64,000 nucleotides of DNA from CAYMPW01 sp964392725 (GTDB lineage: Archaea; Thermoplasmatota; Thermoplasmata; Methanomassiliicoccales; Methanomethylophilaceae). Shown here one piece after another: positions 1 to 8,238 of this stretch. A program made the position numbers and the translations under genes. Position 1 is the stretch's first letter. Each line of letters begins with the position of its first letter. Location of the stretch: NCBI GenBank assembly GCA_964392725.1, contig CAYMPW010000001.1, positions 56,116 to 120,115 on the forward strand, in the 5' to 3' direction. The notes beneath the pieces are model-generated. The model was not told the DNA's origin and did not search any database. It saw only the letters and a program-made list of their open reading frames with translations.

Positions 1-2
1 CG

Positions 3-164
3 GTAGAGTTTTCTGACGATCTTAAAACGTGGGAAGAAGTAGTCGATGCTTTGATGAATTCACGTGCTAAAGTTACCAGTAGAAATCGCGGAGTATTTGG
101 TACGATTCATTATGGTTGCAAAGCCATAAGTCAATGGATTGGTCGCGGATTCCAGAGAATTTAA
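3..164 (+). CDS. C-terminal fragment of an unrecognised protein
   Basis: An open frame runs in from the left edge and stops at TAA, giving 53 residues that end in ISQWIGRGFQRI. The start lies outside the window, so the full protein cannot be judged. It is basic near its end and has no motif I recognise. It sits just before a tandem-repeat array and an assembly gap, so a mobile-element or repeat-family protein is possible, but this is only a guess from position. Confidence 0.4.
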   Translation, partial: VEFSDDLKTWEEVVDALMNSRAKVTSRNRGVFGTIHYGCKAISQWIGRGFQRI

Positions 165-214
165 AATTTATTTTTTCTCTCCGGATATCAAAATTATTCA
201 ATTTATATGTTCTA

Positions 215-423
215 ATTATATTGCCAAAGGTGTAATTTTCATACTAAATTATATTGCCAAAGGTGTAANNNNNNNNNNNNNNNNNNNNNNNNNNNNNNNN
301 NNNNNNNNNNNNNNNNNNNNNNNNNNNNNNNNNNNNNNNNNNNNNNNNNNNNNNNNNNNNNNNNNNNNATATTGCCAAAGGTGTAATTTTCATACTAAAT
401 TATATTGCCAAAGGTGTAATTTT
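215..423. repeat. 33-bp tandem repeat interrupted by assembly gap
   Basis: The core TTGCCAAAGGTGTAAT recurs at 221, 254, 374 and about 405 with an exact 33-bp period on each side of the N run. One full unit is 215-247. No unique spacer lies between copies, so this is a tandem array and not a CRISPR array. The copies that can be read are essentially identical. The true number is unknown because the array is where the assembly broke. Confidence 0.85.
269..368. other. Assembly gap (100 N)
   Basis: Exactly 100 N, the usual placeholder for a scaffold gap of unknown length. It falls inside the 33-bp tandem repeat, so collapse of that repeat is the probable cause. Anything at 1-268 is linked to the rest of the window only by scaffolding. 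Confidence 0.95.
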
Positions 424-522
424 TTTTGTAGCCAGACATGTAGAAAAAATCTTAATAGAAATTGAATCTAAAATATGTATTCAAATTCAAATAAACATGT
501 CTGTATTTCTGTAAAGGAAAAT

Positions 523-551
523 CAGGAAACTGTTCAGGGAACAGTTTCCTG
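523..551 (-). terminator. Perfect hairpin downstream of the PP-loop gene
   Basis: The arms CAGGAAACTGTTC (523-535) and GAACAGTTTCCTG (539-551) pair perfectly over 13 bp with a 3-nt loop. It begins 6 nt past the stop codon of the minus-strand gene ending at 558. On the minus strand it is followed by a short T-rich stretch (ATTTTCCTTT). The role as terminator or 3'-end stabiliser is inferred. Confidence 0.55.
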
Positions 552-557
552 TTAAAA

Positions 558-2483
558 TCATTGGTCGTATTCCAAAGATCCGAAATTAAGTGCGGGACAA
601 GGTCCGAAACAATCGCTGCATCTGATACAGTTGTCTTCTACCATCTCGACTTTTCCGTCTTTCATTACGAGTGCATCCATTGTACATCTTGAAGCACAGA
701 GTCCGCAACCTACGCACTGTTCCGAACGAATGATGAGTTGGAACATTCTATCAAGATTGGTCTGTGCGGTTCTTTCGATACTGGATTTCGATACAATCGA
801 ACCTTCTTTGTAAACCGTAAGGAAATCGACTACAAGGAATTCTCCGGATTCGTCCACTTCGTTGTTTATGGCAAAGGCTCTGGCAAAAGGTCTGAGTCTT
901 TCAATATCAATAGGTCTTGAAAGTGCGGCTTCGATGCTGTATCCCATTGTACAGGGGGAAATTCCTTCCTGCTGTTTCATGCGAATAGGGCCGCTTTCTC
1001 CCTGATATTCCTGTTTTGTGTAATCTGATAATTCTTTACCGGTTCTTCTGAGAATTTCATCGCGTATGGATTGAGGAGCCTTTTTCCATCTCCAAAGTCC
1101 GTAACTCTTCCACTCTTCGGGAAGGTTGCGCTCTTTCATAAAATCATCAAGGTATGTATCCCATTGAGGGTATCTTGCACTGTTTCCCGCAACGATATCG
1201 ATTTCCGACAAGTCGGAAGCGGGGCAAAGGAAGCAACCTATGCGATCCAATCCTCTTGTGTACCAAACGTTGAACGGTTCGTTTTTGTAGAAGATATAGA
1301 GCCAAACATGCATAGCGCACCAATTCTGGATTGCGGATGCGCCCGTTTGTCCGGGAGTCCAGGGATTATTCCAAACTCTGGGTTTGGCGTTACGTGCTTC
1401 GGATTCGTATTTCCTCTGTCCGATAAAAGATAAAACTCCCTTGGGGAAGTTCTTGTTGATTGCGTTGACGGTCGGACCGAGTTTATTGGTTTTGCAGCAC
1501 CATCTGAAATCCTTTGCGGGTGGGCCGAAATGAACCAAGTTTCCGAAGAAAGCATCAACAGGTGCTTTTTCTTCGATCAATTCTAATCCGTGTCTTTCGC
1601 ATGTATCGTGAACGTGTTGAACGGTTTCATCGAATTCCAAACCCGTATCAACAAAAAGTACGGGAAGTTTCAATCCTGCATCAATAGTGAGGAGAAGAGT
1701 TACAAGACTGTCTTTTCCTCCCGAGAATGATACAATCGCAGGTTCTTCGTGTTTTGAAATTGTGCTGTTTATGAATCCTATAGCTTCATCGCGTCTTTTG
1801 AGGATAACGGTTTCATTTGCCGCAACAGCATCTTCCCATGTGTGTTTTTCACCTATGGGTACGGGTTCTTCCGCTTTTACCCACTTGGTTTTAACGGAAA
1901 GTCCTCTTGTAGCATCGGTCATTTCCTGTGCGGACATTTTTGCGATACCGGTACCGATTACCTGTTTCGAAGGTGTAATGATAATAACTTCGTCACCGTC
2001 TTTAACATCGGGATGTGCTCCTTCTACGCCAGGTGCCATCAGATTTTTACTGTCTCTGATGAAAGGTACGGCTTCTTCCGAGCAAATAACATATCCTTTT
2101 GACATAGCGGATCCAATGCGCATCGCACTCTGCATACGGTTGATGAATTGCCATCCAACACCGATATCGAAACGGATACTGGCCATAGCACGGCCGTCTA
2201 CGATAATTTCTTCCATTCTGTCGATGGAAGGAGCTTTGTTGAGAATTACGAGATGTCCTTCGGGAATCAAAGCATCTCCGGAGCCTTCTCCGAACTGTTT
2301 GTCTGCGAGAGATTTGATAAGTGTGATGTCATGATCGAAAGCAGGTCTTGAATCTCCGGGAGGAGTAACTTCTACTTCGTGTGTTTTGGTTCCGCATACG
2401 GAACATACTTCGGATTCCATAATCGGAAGATTACATTTATCGCACCATCTCAGGTGATTTTTTCCCAGCCTTATCGCAGCCAT
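558..2483 (-). CDS. PAPS reductase-like PP-loop protein with zinc ribbon, PUA-like region and ferredoxin
   Basis: A 641-aa multidomain protein. An N-terminal zinc ribbon has two CxxC pairs (CDKC and CSVC, residues 14-30). A PUA-like region lies around residues 130-215. The PP-loop SFSGGKDS near residue 250 is typical of the adenine-nucleotide alpha hydrolase/PAPS reductase superfamily. A C-terminal ferredoxin module has two clusters (CVGCGLCASRC and CIRCSDCFGPC). Archaeal members of this family include sulfonucleotide reductases, and related PP-loop proteins modify RNA with sulfur. The PUA-like part would fit RNA binding, so the substrate is unsettled. A TATA-like ATTATATCC on the minus strand about 20-25 nt before the ATG suggests a leaderless mRNA. 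Confidence 0.8.
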   Translation of the reverse strand: MAAIRLGKNHLRWCDKCNLPIMESEVCSVCGTKTHEVEVTPPGDSRPAFDHDITLIKSLADKQFGEGSGDALIPEGHLVILNKAPSIDRMEEIIVDGRAMASIRFDIGVGWQFINRMQSAMRIGSAMSKGYVICSEEAVPFIRDSKNLMAPGVEGAHPDVKDGDEVIIITPSKQVIGTGIAKMSAQEMTDATRGLSVKTKWVKAEEPVPIGEKHTWEDAVAANETVILKRRDEAIGFINSTISKHEEPAIVSFSGGKDSLVTLLLTIDAGLKLPVLFVDTGLEFDETVQHVHDTCERHGLELIEEKAPVDAFFGNLVHFGPPAKDFRWCCKTNKLGPTVNAINKNFPKGVLSFIGQRKYESEARNAKPRVWNNPWTPGQTGASAIQNWCAMHVWLYIFYKNEPFNVWYTRGLDRIGCFLCPASDLSEIDIVAGNSARYPQWDTYLDDFMKERNLPEEWKSYGLWRWKKAPQSIRDEILRRTGKELSDYTKQEYQGESGPIRMKQQEGISPCTMGYSIEAALSRPIDIERLRPFARAFAINNEVDESGEFLVVDFLTVYKEGSIVSKSSIERTAQTNLDRMFQLIIRSEQCVGCGLCASRCTMDALVMKDGKVEMVEDNCIRCSDCFGPCPALNFGSLEYDQ

Positions 2484-2800
2484 AGTTATGCGATTGCAAA
2501 GAAGGATATAATCTTTAAGACTGTTTTATTTTGAACACGGTGTTGAAAATATAGAAAAAACCTTTTTCTTTTTATTCATTTTTGAGATAAAGGTATACGA
2601 AAACAATATCGAAATGATGTCTGGTATATGCATAAAAAAATTCAATCCCACAATCTCGTAAAATGTTGTCAAATCTCTCGATAAACAATAAAACATATTC
2701 AAATTAAAACTAAGATTTCTCCTCTGTTTTTCTTTTTTTATCTGGCTCATTTTCGCCAGATGTTATATATTCTTTACACAATACCACTCTCGGTTCTAAT
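2484..2800. other. AT-rich divergent intergenic region
   Basis: This 317-bp region separates two divergent genes. I see only their promoters: a minus-strand TATA-like site near 2498-2508 and a plus-strand TTATATATT at 2763-2771 before the aminotransferase. The one open frame (minus strand, 2526-2750) is low-complexity, Lys/Phe/Ser-rich and unconvincing. No RNA gene is apparent. Confidence 0.5.
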
Positions 2801-4003
2801 ATGGTAGAAAAACTCAAAGCATCCAGAAGGTCAATGGACATGAATTACGCCATCCGCGAGATTGCGGTTCCTGCGGCAGAGGTTGCTAAAACGGGTAAAA
2901 AAATATACAGTTTGAATATTGGAGATCCCAATAAATGGGATTTCGAAACCCCTGAATATTTTAAAGCCGCATTGAGAGAAGCCGTAGACAGAGTCGATAA
3001 CGGTTACGGAGATTCCCAGGGAGACTTGGACTTCAGAGAGGCTATCGTCGAAAGGGAATTCGAAAAACACGGAGCCGTCACATCCTCGGACAAAGTATTC
3101 GTTTCTTCGGGAGTCGGAGAAGGAATCAATGTTCTGATGGGAACCCTTATTGAACAAGGAGACAACATGCTTGTTCCGGGACCCGGTTATCCTTCATACG
3201 TACAATACATCAATTTCTACGGCGGTAACGCAACTCCCTACAAACTTATCGAAGAAGAAGATTGGAGACCCGATGTAGATATGATGCGCAAGCGCATCGA
3301 TTCAAAAACAAAAGGCATCGTTGTAATCAATCCAAACAATCCTACAGGCGGAGTATATTCGGAAAAAGATCTTCGCGCAATGGGTGATTTGGCAGCCGAA
3401 TTTAATATTCCTCTTATCGCCGATGAAATTTACGATAAAATCGTATTCGATGGCAAATTCTTCTCCATGTCCAAATTAGCATCAGACGTTCCAAGGATAA
3501 TTCTTAACGGATTCTCCAAGGTAAATTTGATGCCCGGTTGGAGAATCGGATACGGATACTTCATGGATGAAAACGGAATTTTGGATGAAGTTTTCGAAGG
3601 TATGATGAAACAATTCCGTGCAAGGATTTGTCCTAACGTTCCCTGTCAATGGGCAGCAAAAGCTTCTCTTCAGGGTCCGCAAGACTATATTGTCGATATG
3701 AACAAGAAGTTGAAAGAACGTGCTGATTTCACATACAAGAGATTGAATGAAATTCCCGGAATCAGTACAAAGAGAGCAAAAGGTGCTTTGTACATGTTCC
3801 CCAAGGTAGAACTTACCGATTGGGCCACAGACAAAGAATTTGTTTTAGATTTAATCAAATCCGAAGGTGTTGTCTTTGTACACGGAAGCGGATTCTGCGA
3901 GGAATTCGGAAATGATCATTTCAGAACTATTCTTTTGCCACCGATGGATGTTCTCGAAGAGTCTTTCGACAAGTTGGAACATTTCATGCTTCAACATCAG
4001 TAA
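2801..4003 (+). CDS. PLP-dependent aminotransferase, AlaA-like (class I/II)
   Basis: A 400-aa fold-type I transaminase, probably interconverting alanine and pyruvate with glutamate and 2-oxoglutarate. Visible family signs are GYGDSQG near residue 68, GPGYPSY in the mid N-terminal half, NPNNPTGG (about 178) and the PLP-lysine segment GFSKVNLMPGWRIGY (about 240), where the Lys should bind PLP. The GY-DS-G-xxR pattern is closer to alanine transaminases than to classical AspC, but aspartate or aromatic substrates are not excluded. A TATA box at 2763-2771 lies about 34 nt before the ATG. Its 3' end overlaps the convergent ribL by 7 bp. Confidence 0.85.
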   Translation: MVEKLKASRRSMDMNYAIREIAVPAAEVAKTGKKIYSLNIGDPNKWDFETPEYFKAALREAVDRVDNGYGDSQGDLDFREAIVEREFEKHGAVTSSDKVFVSSGVGEGINVLMGTLIEQGDNMLVPGPGYPSYVQYINFYGGNATPYKLIEEEDWRPDVDMMRKRIDSKTKGIVVINPNNPTGGVYSEKDLRAMGDLAAEFNIPLIADEIYDKIVFDGKFFSMSKLASDVPRIILNGFSKVNLMPGWRIGYGYFMDENGILDEVFEGMMKQFRARICPNVPCQWAAKASLQGPQDYIVDMNKKLKERADFTYKRLNEIPGISTKRAKGALYMFPKVELTDWATDKEFVLDLIKSEGVVFVHGSGFCEEFGNDHFRTILLPPMDVLEESFDKLEHFMLQHQ

Positions 4004-4428
4004 GATTTGTTATGGGATTCAACAATCTTTTTGATTATTGCTCTAGTTGCAGTCAGATCTTCGGCGCATTGATTTGCACGAACAACTGATATGTGGCCCA
4101 AACCTTTTTCTTCCAATTGTTTTCTTAAAAAATCATCGTCGAAAGTCTGATCGAATCCCAATACGATTATGTCGGGTTCAACTTCTCTGACGGTAGCAAA
4201 CATGTCGCCTTCGTTTCCGATTATGGCACGATCAACGGGCTTGAGAGCTCCGACCAAACGCATGCGCATGGTTTCGGGCGTTACGGGAATGTGTTTCCTT
4301 TTCGTGGCAACAGCATCGCATGCAACTACAACAATAAGTTCGTCACCCAGTGATTTGGCCTGTTCCAAATATGCAAGGTGTCCTGTATGCAATATATCGA
4401 AAACTCCTGATGCCATTATGCGTGTCAT
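3997..4428 (-). CDS. ribL: FAD synthase RibL (cytidylyltransferase-like)
   Basis: A 143-aa protein of the nucleotidyltransferase superfamily with GVFDILHTGHLAYL (the HxGH nucleotide-binding motif) at the N terminus and a degenerate ISxxx-type motif near LTATRAIIKK at the C terminus. It matches archaeal RibL, which adenylylates FMN to FAD and is unrelated to bacterial RibF. I start it at the ATG at 4428, preceded by AAAGGG about 7 nt upstream; a TTG at 4455 would add nine residues. Related cytidylyltransferases (glycerol-3-phosphate type) share the fold, but size and sequence favour RibL. Confidence 0.85.
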   Translation of the reverse strand: MTRIMASGVFDILHTGHLAYLEQAKSLGDELIVVVACDAVATKRKHIPVTPETMRMRLVGALKPVDRAIIGNEGDMFATVREVEPDIIVLGFDQTFDDDFLRKQLEEKGLGHISVVRANQCAEDLTATRAIIKKIVESHNKSY

Positions 4429-4570
4429 GGTTTGCCCTTTATCCAAAACAGACAATAAAAATCATCATCTGTTTAAAACACGTATGTCTGCGGTGTCAAT
4501 AAACATATCGGTCATACAAGCACATCGTTTTCAATATACCAGTATCCTATTTTTCGAAAAAAAGGGAGAG

Positions 4571-4579
4571 TTATTTATA
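4571..4579 (+). promoter_or_regulatory. TATA box of the sugar-phosphate isomerase gene
   Basis: TTATTTATA lies about 27 nt upstream of the GTG at 4602, the spacing expected between an archaeal TATA box and the transcription start. This supports a leaderless transcript beginning at the GTG, and supports the longer N terminus over the internal ATG at 4644. Confidence 0.55.
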
Positions 4580-4601
4580 GATTGATTCGCTAAAGTAATT
4601 C

Positions 4602-5627
4602 GTGCGCGCAATAAAATCGCTATGCAGAATCAAAACTTCTGATATGTATCCTCAGACTGTAGCTTTGCCTGACCAGATTCAACAGGCGTTGTATTCTGAT
4701 ATACCTGAATTATACAATTCGGAGAAAATTTGCATATGTGGTATCGGAGCCTCGTCCTTGGCCGGAGACATAGTTTCAGATTATATTGATTCGGTTTCTT
4801 CCAAGCCTGTTTCCGTTGTGCGCGGAATTTCTCTTCCAAAGTGGGTAGATGAAAATACACTCGTTATCGTTGTTAGTTATTCGGGTAACACATACGAAAC
4901 AAACTATCTTTACGATGAGGCTAAAAAGAGAAATTCATTCATGGTATCGATTACGGCAGGAGGCAAACTTTATGAAAAATCTCTGGCCGATGGTATTCCC
5001 GTTCTTGAAATTCCACAGGGTTTACAATCACGTTCCTCGATCGGATATATGGTTGGATACATAGCCGCAATTTTGAATAGCATTGGATTTCCACATATTT
5101 TGGAAGATTTTGCCAATGCAACGGAAAATCTTAAAAAATACCGTGAAGAAATTTTAACAGAAGGCGACACAACCGTTACAACGATTGCCAACGCAATGTT
5201 TGAAAAAATACCCGTAATCTATTGTTTGGCAAGTTCAAAATCCGTTGCGGTTAGGTGGAAAACACAATTAAACGAGAATGCAAAAATGATTTCATTCTAT
5301 GGTTCGATTCCTGAATTCAATCACAATGAAATCATCGGTTGGACCGAAGATATAGATCACAACCGTTTATTTTTACCCGTAATTATCTACGATAATTCCG
5401 CATCAAAGCTTCTCAAGGTAATGACCGATGCCTCTCTTGGAATTCTTTCGGAAAAAGAAATCAAGATACCCCAGTTTGGTGTCGAGGGAAAGAACAGTTT
5501 CGAAAAGAATCTCAAAGGAATTTTTGTCGGCGATTTGGTTTCGTTGTGCCTCGCGCACCTTCGCAGCGAAAATCCTCATTCCAATGAGGCAGTAGACGAT
5601 ACAAAAATCATTACTGACACGGAATAA
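4602..5627 (+). CDS. Bifunctional phosphoglucose/phosphomannose isomerase (SIS domains)
   Basis: A 341-aa protein with tandem SIS domains. The first has CICGIGASSLAGD near residue 45 and VVSYSGNTYET near residue 90. The second half has the CLASSKSVAVRWKTQLNENAK and FNHNEIIGW segments typical of the archaeal PGI/PMI family. It would interconvert glucose-6-, fructose-6- and mannose-6-phosphate in the cytoplasm, linking gluconeogenesis to nucleotide-sugar synthesis. The GTG start is chosen because the preceding residues align with the usual N-terminal helix and a TATA box is correctly spaced. Confidence 0.85.
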   Translation: MRAIKSLCRIKTSDMYPQTVALPDQIQQALYSDIPELYNSEKICICGIGASSLAGDIVSDYIDSVSSKPVSVVRGISLPKWVDENTLVIVVSYSGNTYETNYLYDEAKKRNSFMVSITAGGKLYEKSLADGIPVLEIPQGLQSRSSIGYMVGYIAAILNSIGFPHILEDFANATENLKKYREEILTEGDTTVTTIANAMFEKIPVIYCLASSKSVAVRWKTQLNENAKMISFYGSIPEFNHNEIIGWTEDIDHNRLFLPVIIYDNSASKLLKVMTDASLGILSEKEIKIPQFGVEGKNSFEKNLKGIFVGDLVSLCLAHLRSENPHSNEAVDDTKIITDTE

Positions 5628-5679
5628 TCTTCCCGTATTTCCGTTATCGTAGGCAAGTCTTTTTTATTGGTATGCAGTT

Positions 5680-6981
5680 ATGCGGCTGATTACAATGAAG
5701 ATGACGGATGACGCACGTTACATCAGAGAGAATGTGATGGCTCACAATGAATGGTTCAATGACTGCATTCCAATGATTGCATCCGAGAATCTCATGAGCC
5801 CCCTCGCAAAAGAGATGCTTATATCAGACTTTGCCGACAGATATGCGGAAGGTCTTCCTGGAAAACGTTACTACCAGGGTAATGTTTTCGTTGATAAAGT
5901 AGAATTGAAAGCAATGGAATTGGCAAAAGATTTGTTCAATGCATCCTTCTCGGATGTTAGACCTATTTCCGGAACCGTTGCTAACATGGCAATTCTTTTC
6001 GCATTCGCTCAGCCCGGAGATACAATCACAACTTGCGCTTTGGCACAGGGTGCACACATTTCAACTTGTGAATTCGGTGCATTCGGACAGAGATCCGTAA
6101 ATTCAGTCAACTATCCTTTCAGTGTCGAAGACATGAACATTGATGTTGACGGTACCGCAAAACTTTTGAAAAAAGTGAAACCAAAGATTGCTCAGTTCGG
6201 TCTTTCCGTGTTCCTTTTCCCTCCACCTCTTAAAGAGCTGGAAGACACATTCAACGAAGTTGGATGTCTCGTATGGGAAGACTGCGCACACGTCCTCGGA
6301 CTCATTGCAGGCGGTCAGTTCCACGATCCTCTCAGAGAAGGCGTAAACATCATCTCTTCAAGTACACACAAAACATTCCCCGGACCTAACCACGGTATGA
6401 TTCTCGGTAACAACCTTACCGATGAACAGGAAAAACAGATCCAGAAAGCAGTGTTCCCCGGAGTTACATCCAGTCACCACCTTCACGCAATGGCCGCACT
6501 CGCAGTCACACTTGCAGAAATGAAAGTTTTCGCAAAGGATTACGCAGCGCAGGCATGTAAGAATTCACGTGCACTCGGTGAAGCACTTCACGAACTCGGA
6601 GTACCTGTTCTTTGCCCCGATCTCGGATTTACCAGATCACACGCAATCGCAGTCGACGTTTCCCAGTTCGGTGGTGGAAAAGAATGCGCACAGCTTCTCG
6701 AAGATGCAAATATCATCTGTAACAAGAACATGTTGCCTTCAGATACCAGTGCTGTAAAACCCTCCGGTCTCAGACTCGGTTCGCAGGAAATGACCCGTCT
6801 CGGCTTCAAAGAAAGCGAGATGAAAGAAGTCGCCGAACTCATTGCCCGTGTGGTAAAGAACAAGGAAGATCCTGCAAAGGTAAAAGTGGATGTAAAAGCC
6901 CTCAAAGATCAGTTCAACACAGTTAATTACTGTTTCAATGAAGGCGAACCTGCATACGCTTACCACAAACTTGTGGAATAA
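5680..6981 (+). CDS. glyA: Serine hydroxymethyltransferase
   Basis: A 433-aa PLP enzyme converting serine and a tetrahydro(methano)pterin to glycine and the methylene-pterin. Family marks are MIASENLMSP near residue 35, RYYQGN in the substrate region and SSTHKTFPGPNHG near residue 230, whose Lys binds PLP. Further in-frame ATGs lie at 5695 and 5701. A T-rich TATA-like stretch at 5658-5667 favours 5695 if the message is leaderless, so the first five residues are uncertain. Codon use is strongly biased (many CTC and CTT Leu codons), suggesting high expression. It is followed by a strong hairpin terminator. Confidence 0.9.
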   Translation: MRLITMKMTDDARYIRENVMAHNEWFNDCIPMIASENLMSPLAKEMLISDFADRYAEGLPGKRYYQGNVFVDKVELKAMELAKDLFNASFSDVRPISGTVANMAILFAFAQPGDTITTCALAQGAHISTCEFGAFGQRSVNSVNYPFSVEDMNIDVDGTAKLLKKVKPKIAQFGLSVFLFPPPLKELEDTFNEVGCLVWEDCAHVLGLIAGGQFHDPLREGVNIISSSTHKTFPGPNHGMILGNNLTDEQEKQIQKAVFPGVTSSHHLHAMAALAVTLAEMKVFAKDYAAQACKNSRALGEALHELGVPVLCPDLGFTRSHAIAVDVSQFGGGKECAQLLEDANIICNKNMLPSDTSAVKPSGLRLGSQEMTRLGFKESEMKEVAELIARVVKNKEDPAKVKVDVKALKDQFNTVNYCFNEGEPAYAYHKLVE

Positions 6982-6988
6982 ACAAATT

Positions 6989-7011
6989 ATCCCCCTCGGG
7001 GGATTTTTTTT
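6989..7011 (+). terminator. Terminator of glyA
   Basis: ATCCCCC (6989-6995) pairs with GGGGGAT (6998-7004) and is followed by an eight-T run. It begins 7 nt after the glyA stop codon. It looks like a bacterial-style intrinsic terminator; in archaea the T run alone can suffice. Confidence 0.75.
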
Positions 7012-7117
7012 AATCTGTATTTAATTTTAAATTTATTGAAATTCACAAGAATCCCCCCATACTATTTTTAATGGGATTGATGATATCTGAACCAACAAAC
7101 CATAGGATGGGATATTA

Positions 7118-7492
7118 ATGGGATTTAAAGATAAATTGACAGCCTTGGGATCGGTTGGAATCAACGTACAGAAAATCGATAAAAAGATTACAACAAGCAT
7201 AGAAGAAATAAAACTCAACGAAACAATCAACAACGAAAACGGAAAGATTGTTAAAAATCATACAAAACTCGGTGAACTTTATTTCAATAAGACCATGGGC
7301 GTCGCAGAAAACTTCGATGAAGATTCTAAAAAAGTTATTGCAGACATCAAAGAATGTTTGCAGGCCATCGAAAGGGCCAAAAGAGAAAAGGCAGAAATTG
7401 CAGCCGCGAAATCTGCTGAAGCATCAGACGAACCCGCAAATGCTGGGGAGCCCGCTGAAGCCGAAGAACCTGCAGAAAAGCCTGTAGAATGA
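7118..7492 (+). CDS. Small charged protein of unknown function
   Basis: A 124-aa protein I do not recognise. Residues 1-90 are charged and likely helical, perhaps a short coiled coil around EDSKKVIADIKECLQAIERAKREKAEIAAAK. The last 30 residues are a low-complexity Ala/Glu/Pro tail (repeats of EPAEAEEPAE type). There is no signal peptide or membrane segment. It stands alone between two terminator-like hairpins, so it is probably a separate unit. A disordered acidic tail suggests a protein- or nucleic-acid-associated factor, but no function can be claimed. Confidence 0.65.
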   Translation: MGFKDKLTALGSVGINVQKIDKKITTSIEEIKLNETINNENGKIVKNHTKLGELYFNKTMGVAENFDEDSKKVIADIKECLQAIERAKREKAEIAAAKSAEASDEPANAGEPAEAEEPAEKPVE

Positions 7493-7505
7493 GTTTAACC
7501 TAAAT

Positions 7506-7531
7506 TTTGGGGATTTTTCCCCAAATTTTTT
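7506..7531 (+). terminator. Terminator of the small charged-protein gene
   Basis: TTTGGGG (7506-7512) pairs with CCCCAAA (7519-7525) and is followed by six T. It starts 13 nt after the stop codon. Confidence 0.65.
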
Positions 7532-7579
7532 CATTTGTCATCATTTACATTTATATTGGAGTAGGCTATATTCTAAGTG

Positions 7580-8236
7580 ATGGCAACGCCAAACCGTGAA
7601 GACTATTTGATTAATATTCTGAGGTTATCTGTTAACAACAACCCTGTGAAAACATCCGAACTTTCTGAATTCATGGATGTTGCACCTCCCAGCGTTAGCG
7701 AGATGATTAAGATTTTAGCCAATGAGGGATACGTCAATTATGTCAAATACAAAGGCGTTTCTTTGACAGATAGTGGTTTAGAGTATGCACGTCAGATTCG
7801 TAAAAGACACCATGTCGTAGAGCGTTTTCTTACGGATGTTTTAGATATTGACCACCAAACAGCCCACGAAGAAGCATGTCGTGTCGAACATGCGATTTCC
7901 GATGATTTGGCAGTAAAAATGTGCCATATGTTGGGTACACAAATCGATGAAGATTGTTCTTCATGTAAACTCAAATGTAAAGCTTCTACGGGTGAATCCA
8001 AAACAACCATTTGTCTGAGTAAAATGAAATCAGGTGATGTTGGAGTTATTGATTTTGTTCGTGGCGAGGATTCAAACATAATGAAAAAACTTCTTTCTAT
8101 GGGTTTTGTGCCCGGAAGAACTTTGGAGTTTGAAAGTAAAGTTTCTGAAAAAGGGCCACGTATCGTTATACTTGGAACATCACATATTGCTTTGGATTAT
8201 AACATGGCCAATATGATTTATGTGGATGTGTCTTAA
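7580..8236 (+). CDS. DtxR-family metal-dependent regulator with C-terminal FeoA domain
   Basis: A 218-aa regulator. Residues 1-70 form a winged helix (VKTSELSEFMDVAPPSVSEMIKILANEGY). Residues 75-120 are the metal-binding/dimerisation domain (RKRHHVVERFL, HEEACRVEHAIS). CSSCKLKC is an extra Cys cluster near residue 128. Residues 145-218 are a FeoA/SH3-like domain (LLSMGFVPGRTLEFE). It would sense Fe(II) or Mn(II) and repress iron uptake. Its stop is 2 nt before feoB, so it likely controls its own operon and may supply FeoA function. The ATG at 7580 lies about 26 nt after a TATA-like TTTATATT (7549-7557); a GTG directly before it adds one residue. Confidence 0.85.
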   Translation: MATPNREDYLINILRLSVNNNPVKTSELSEFMDVAPPSVSEMIKILANEGYVNYVKYKGVSLTDSGLEYARQIRKRHHVVERFLTDVLDIDHQTAHEEACRVEHAISDDLAVKMCHMLGTQIDEDCSSCKLKCKASTGESKTTICLSKMKSGDVGVIDFVRGEDSNIMKKLLSMGFVPGRTLEFESKVSEKGPRIVILGTSHIALDYNMANMIYVDVS

Positions 8237-8238
8237 GA

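Noticed and set aside
215..423. CRISPR array
   Set aside because: Units follow each other with a fixed 33-bp period and no variable spacer; no cas genes are near.
139..465. Open reading frame across the tandem repeat and N run
   Set aside because: It depends on reading through 100 unknown bases whose length is arbitrary, and starts from a non-ATG codon inside another frame.
1687..2334. 215-codon plus-strand frame opposite the PP-loop gene
   Set aside because: Shadow of a well-supported gene; its protein is Ser/Ile-rich with no recognisable domain.
2526..2750. 74-codon minus-strand frame in the intergenic region
   Set aside because: Low-complexity, AT-driven sequence with no motif, no ribosome site, and overlapping the promoter region of two genes.
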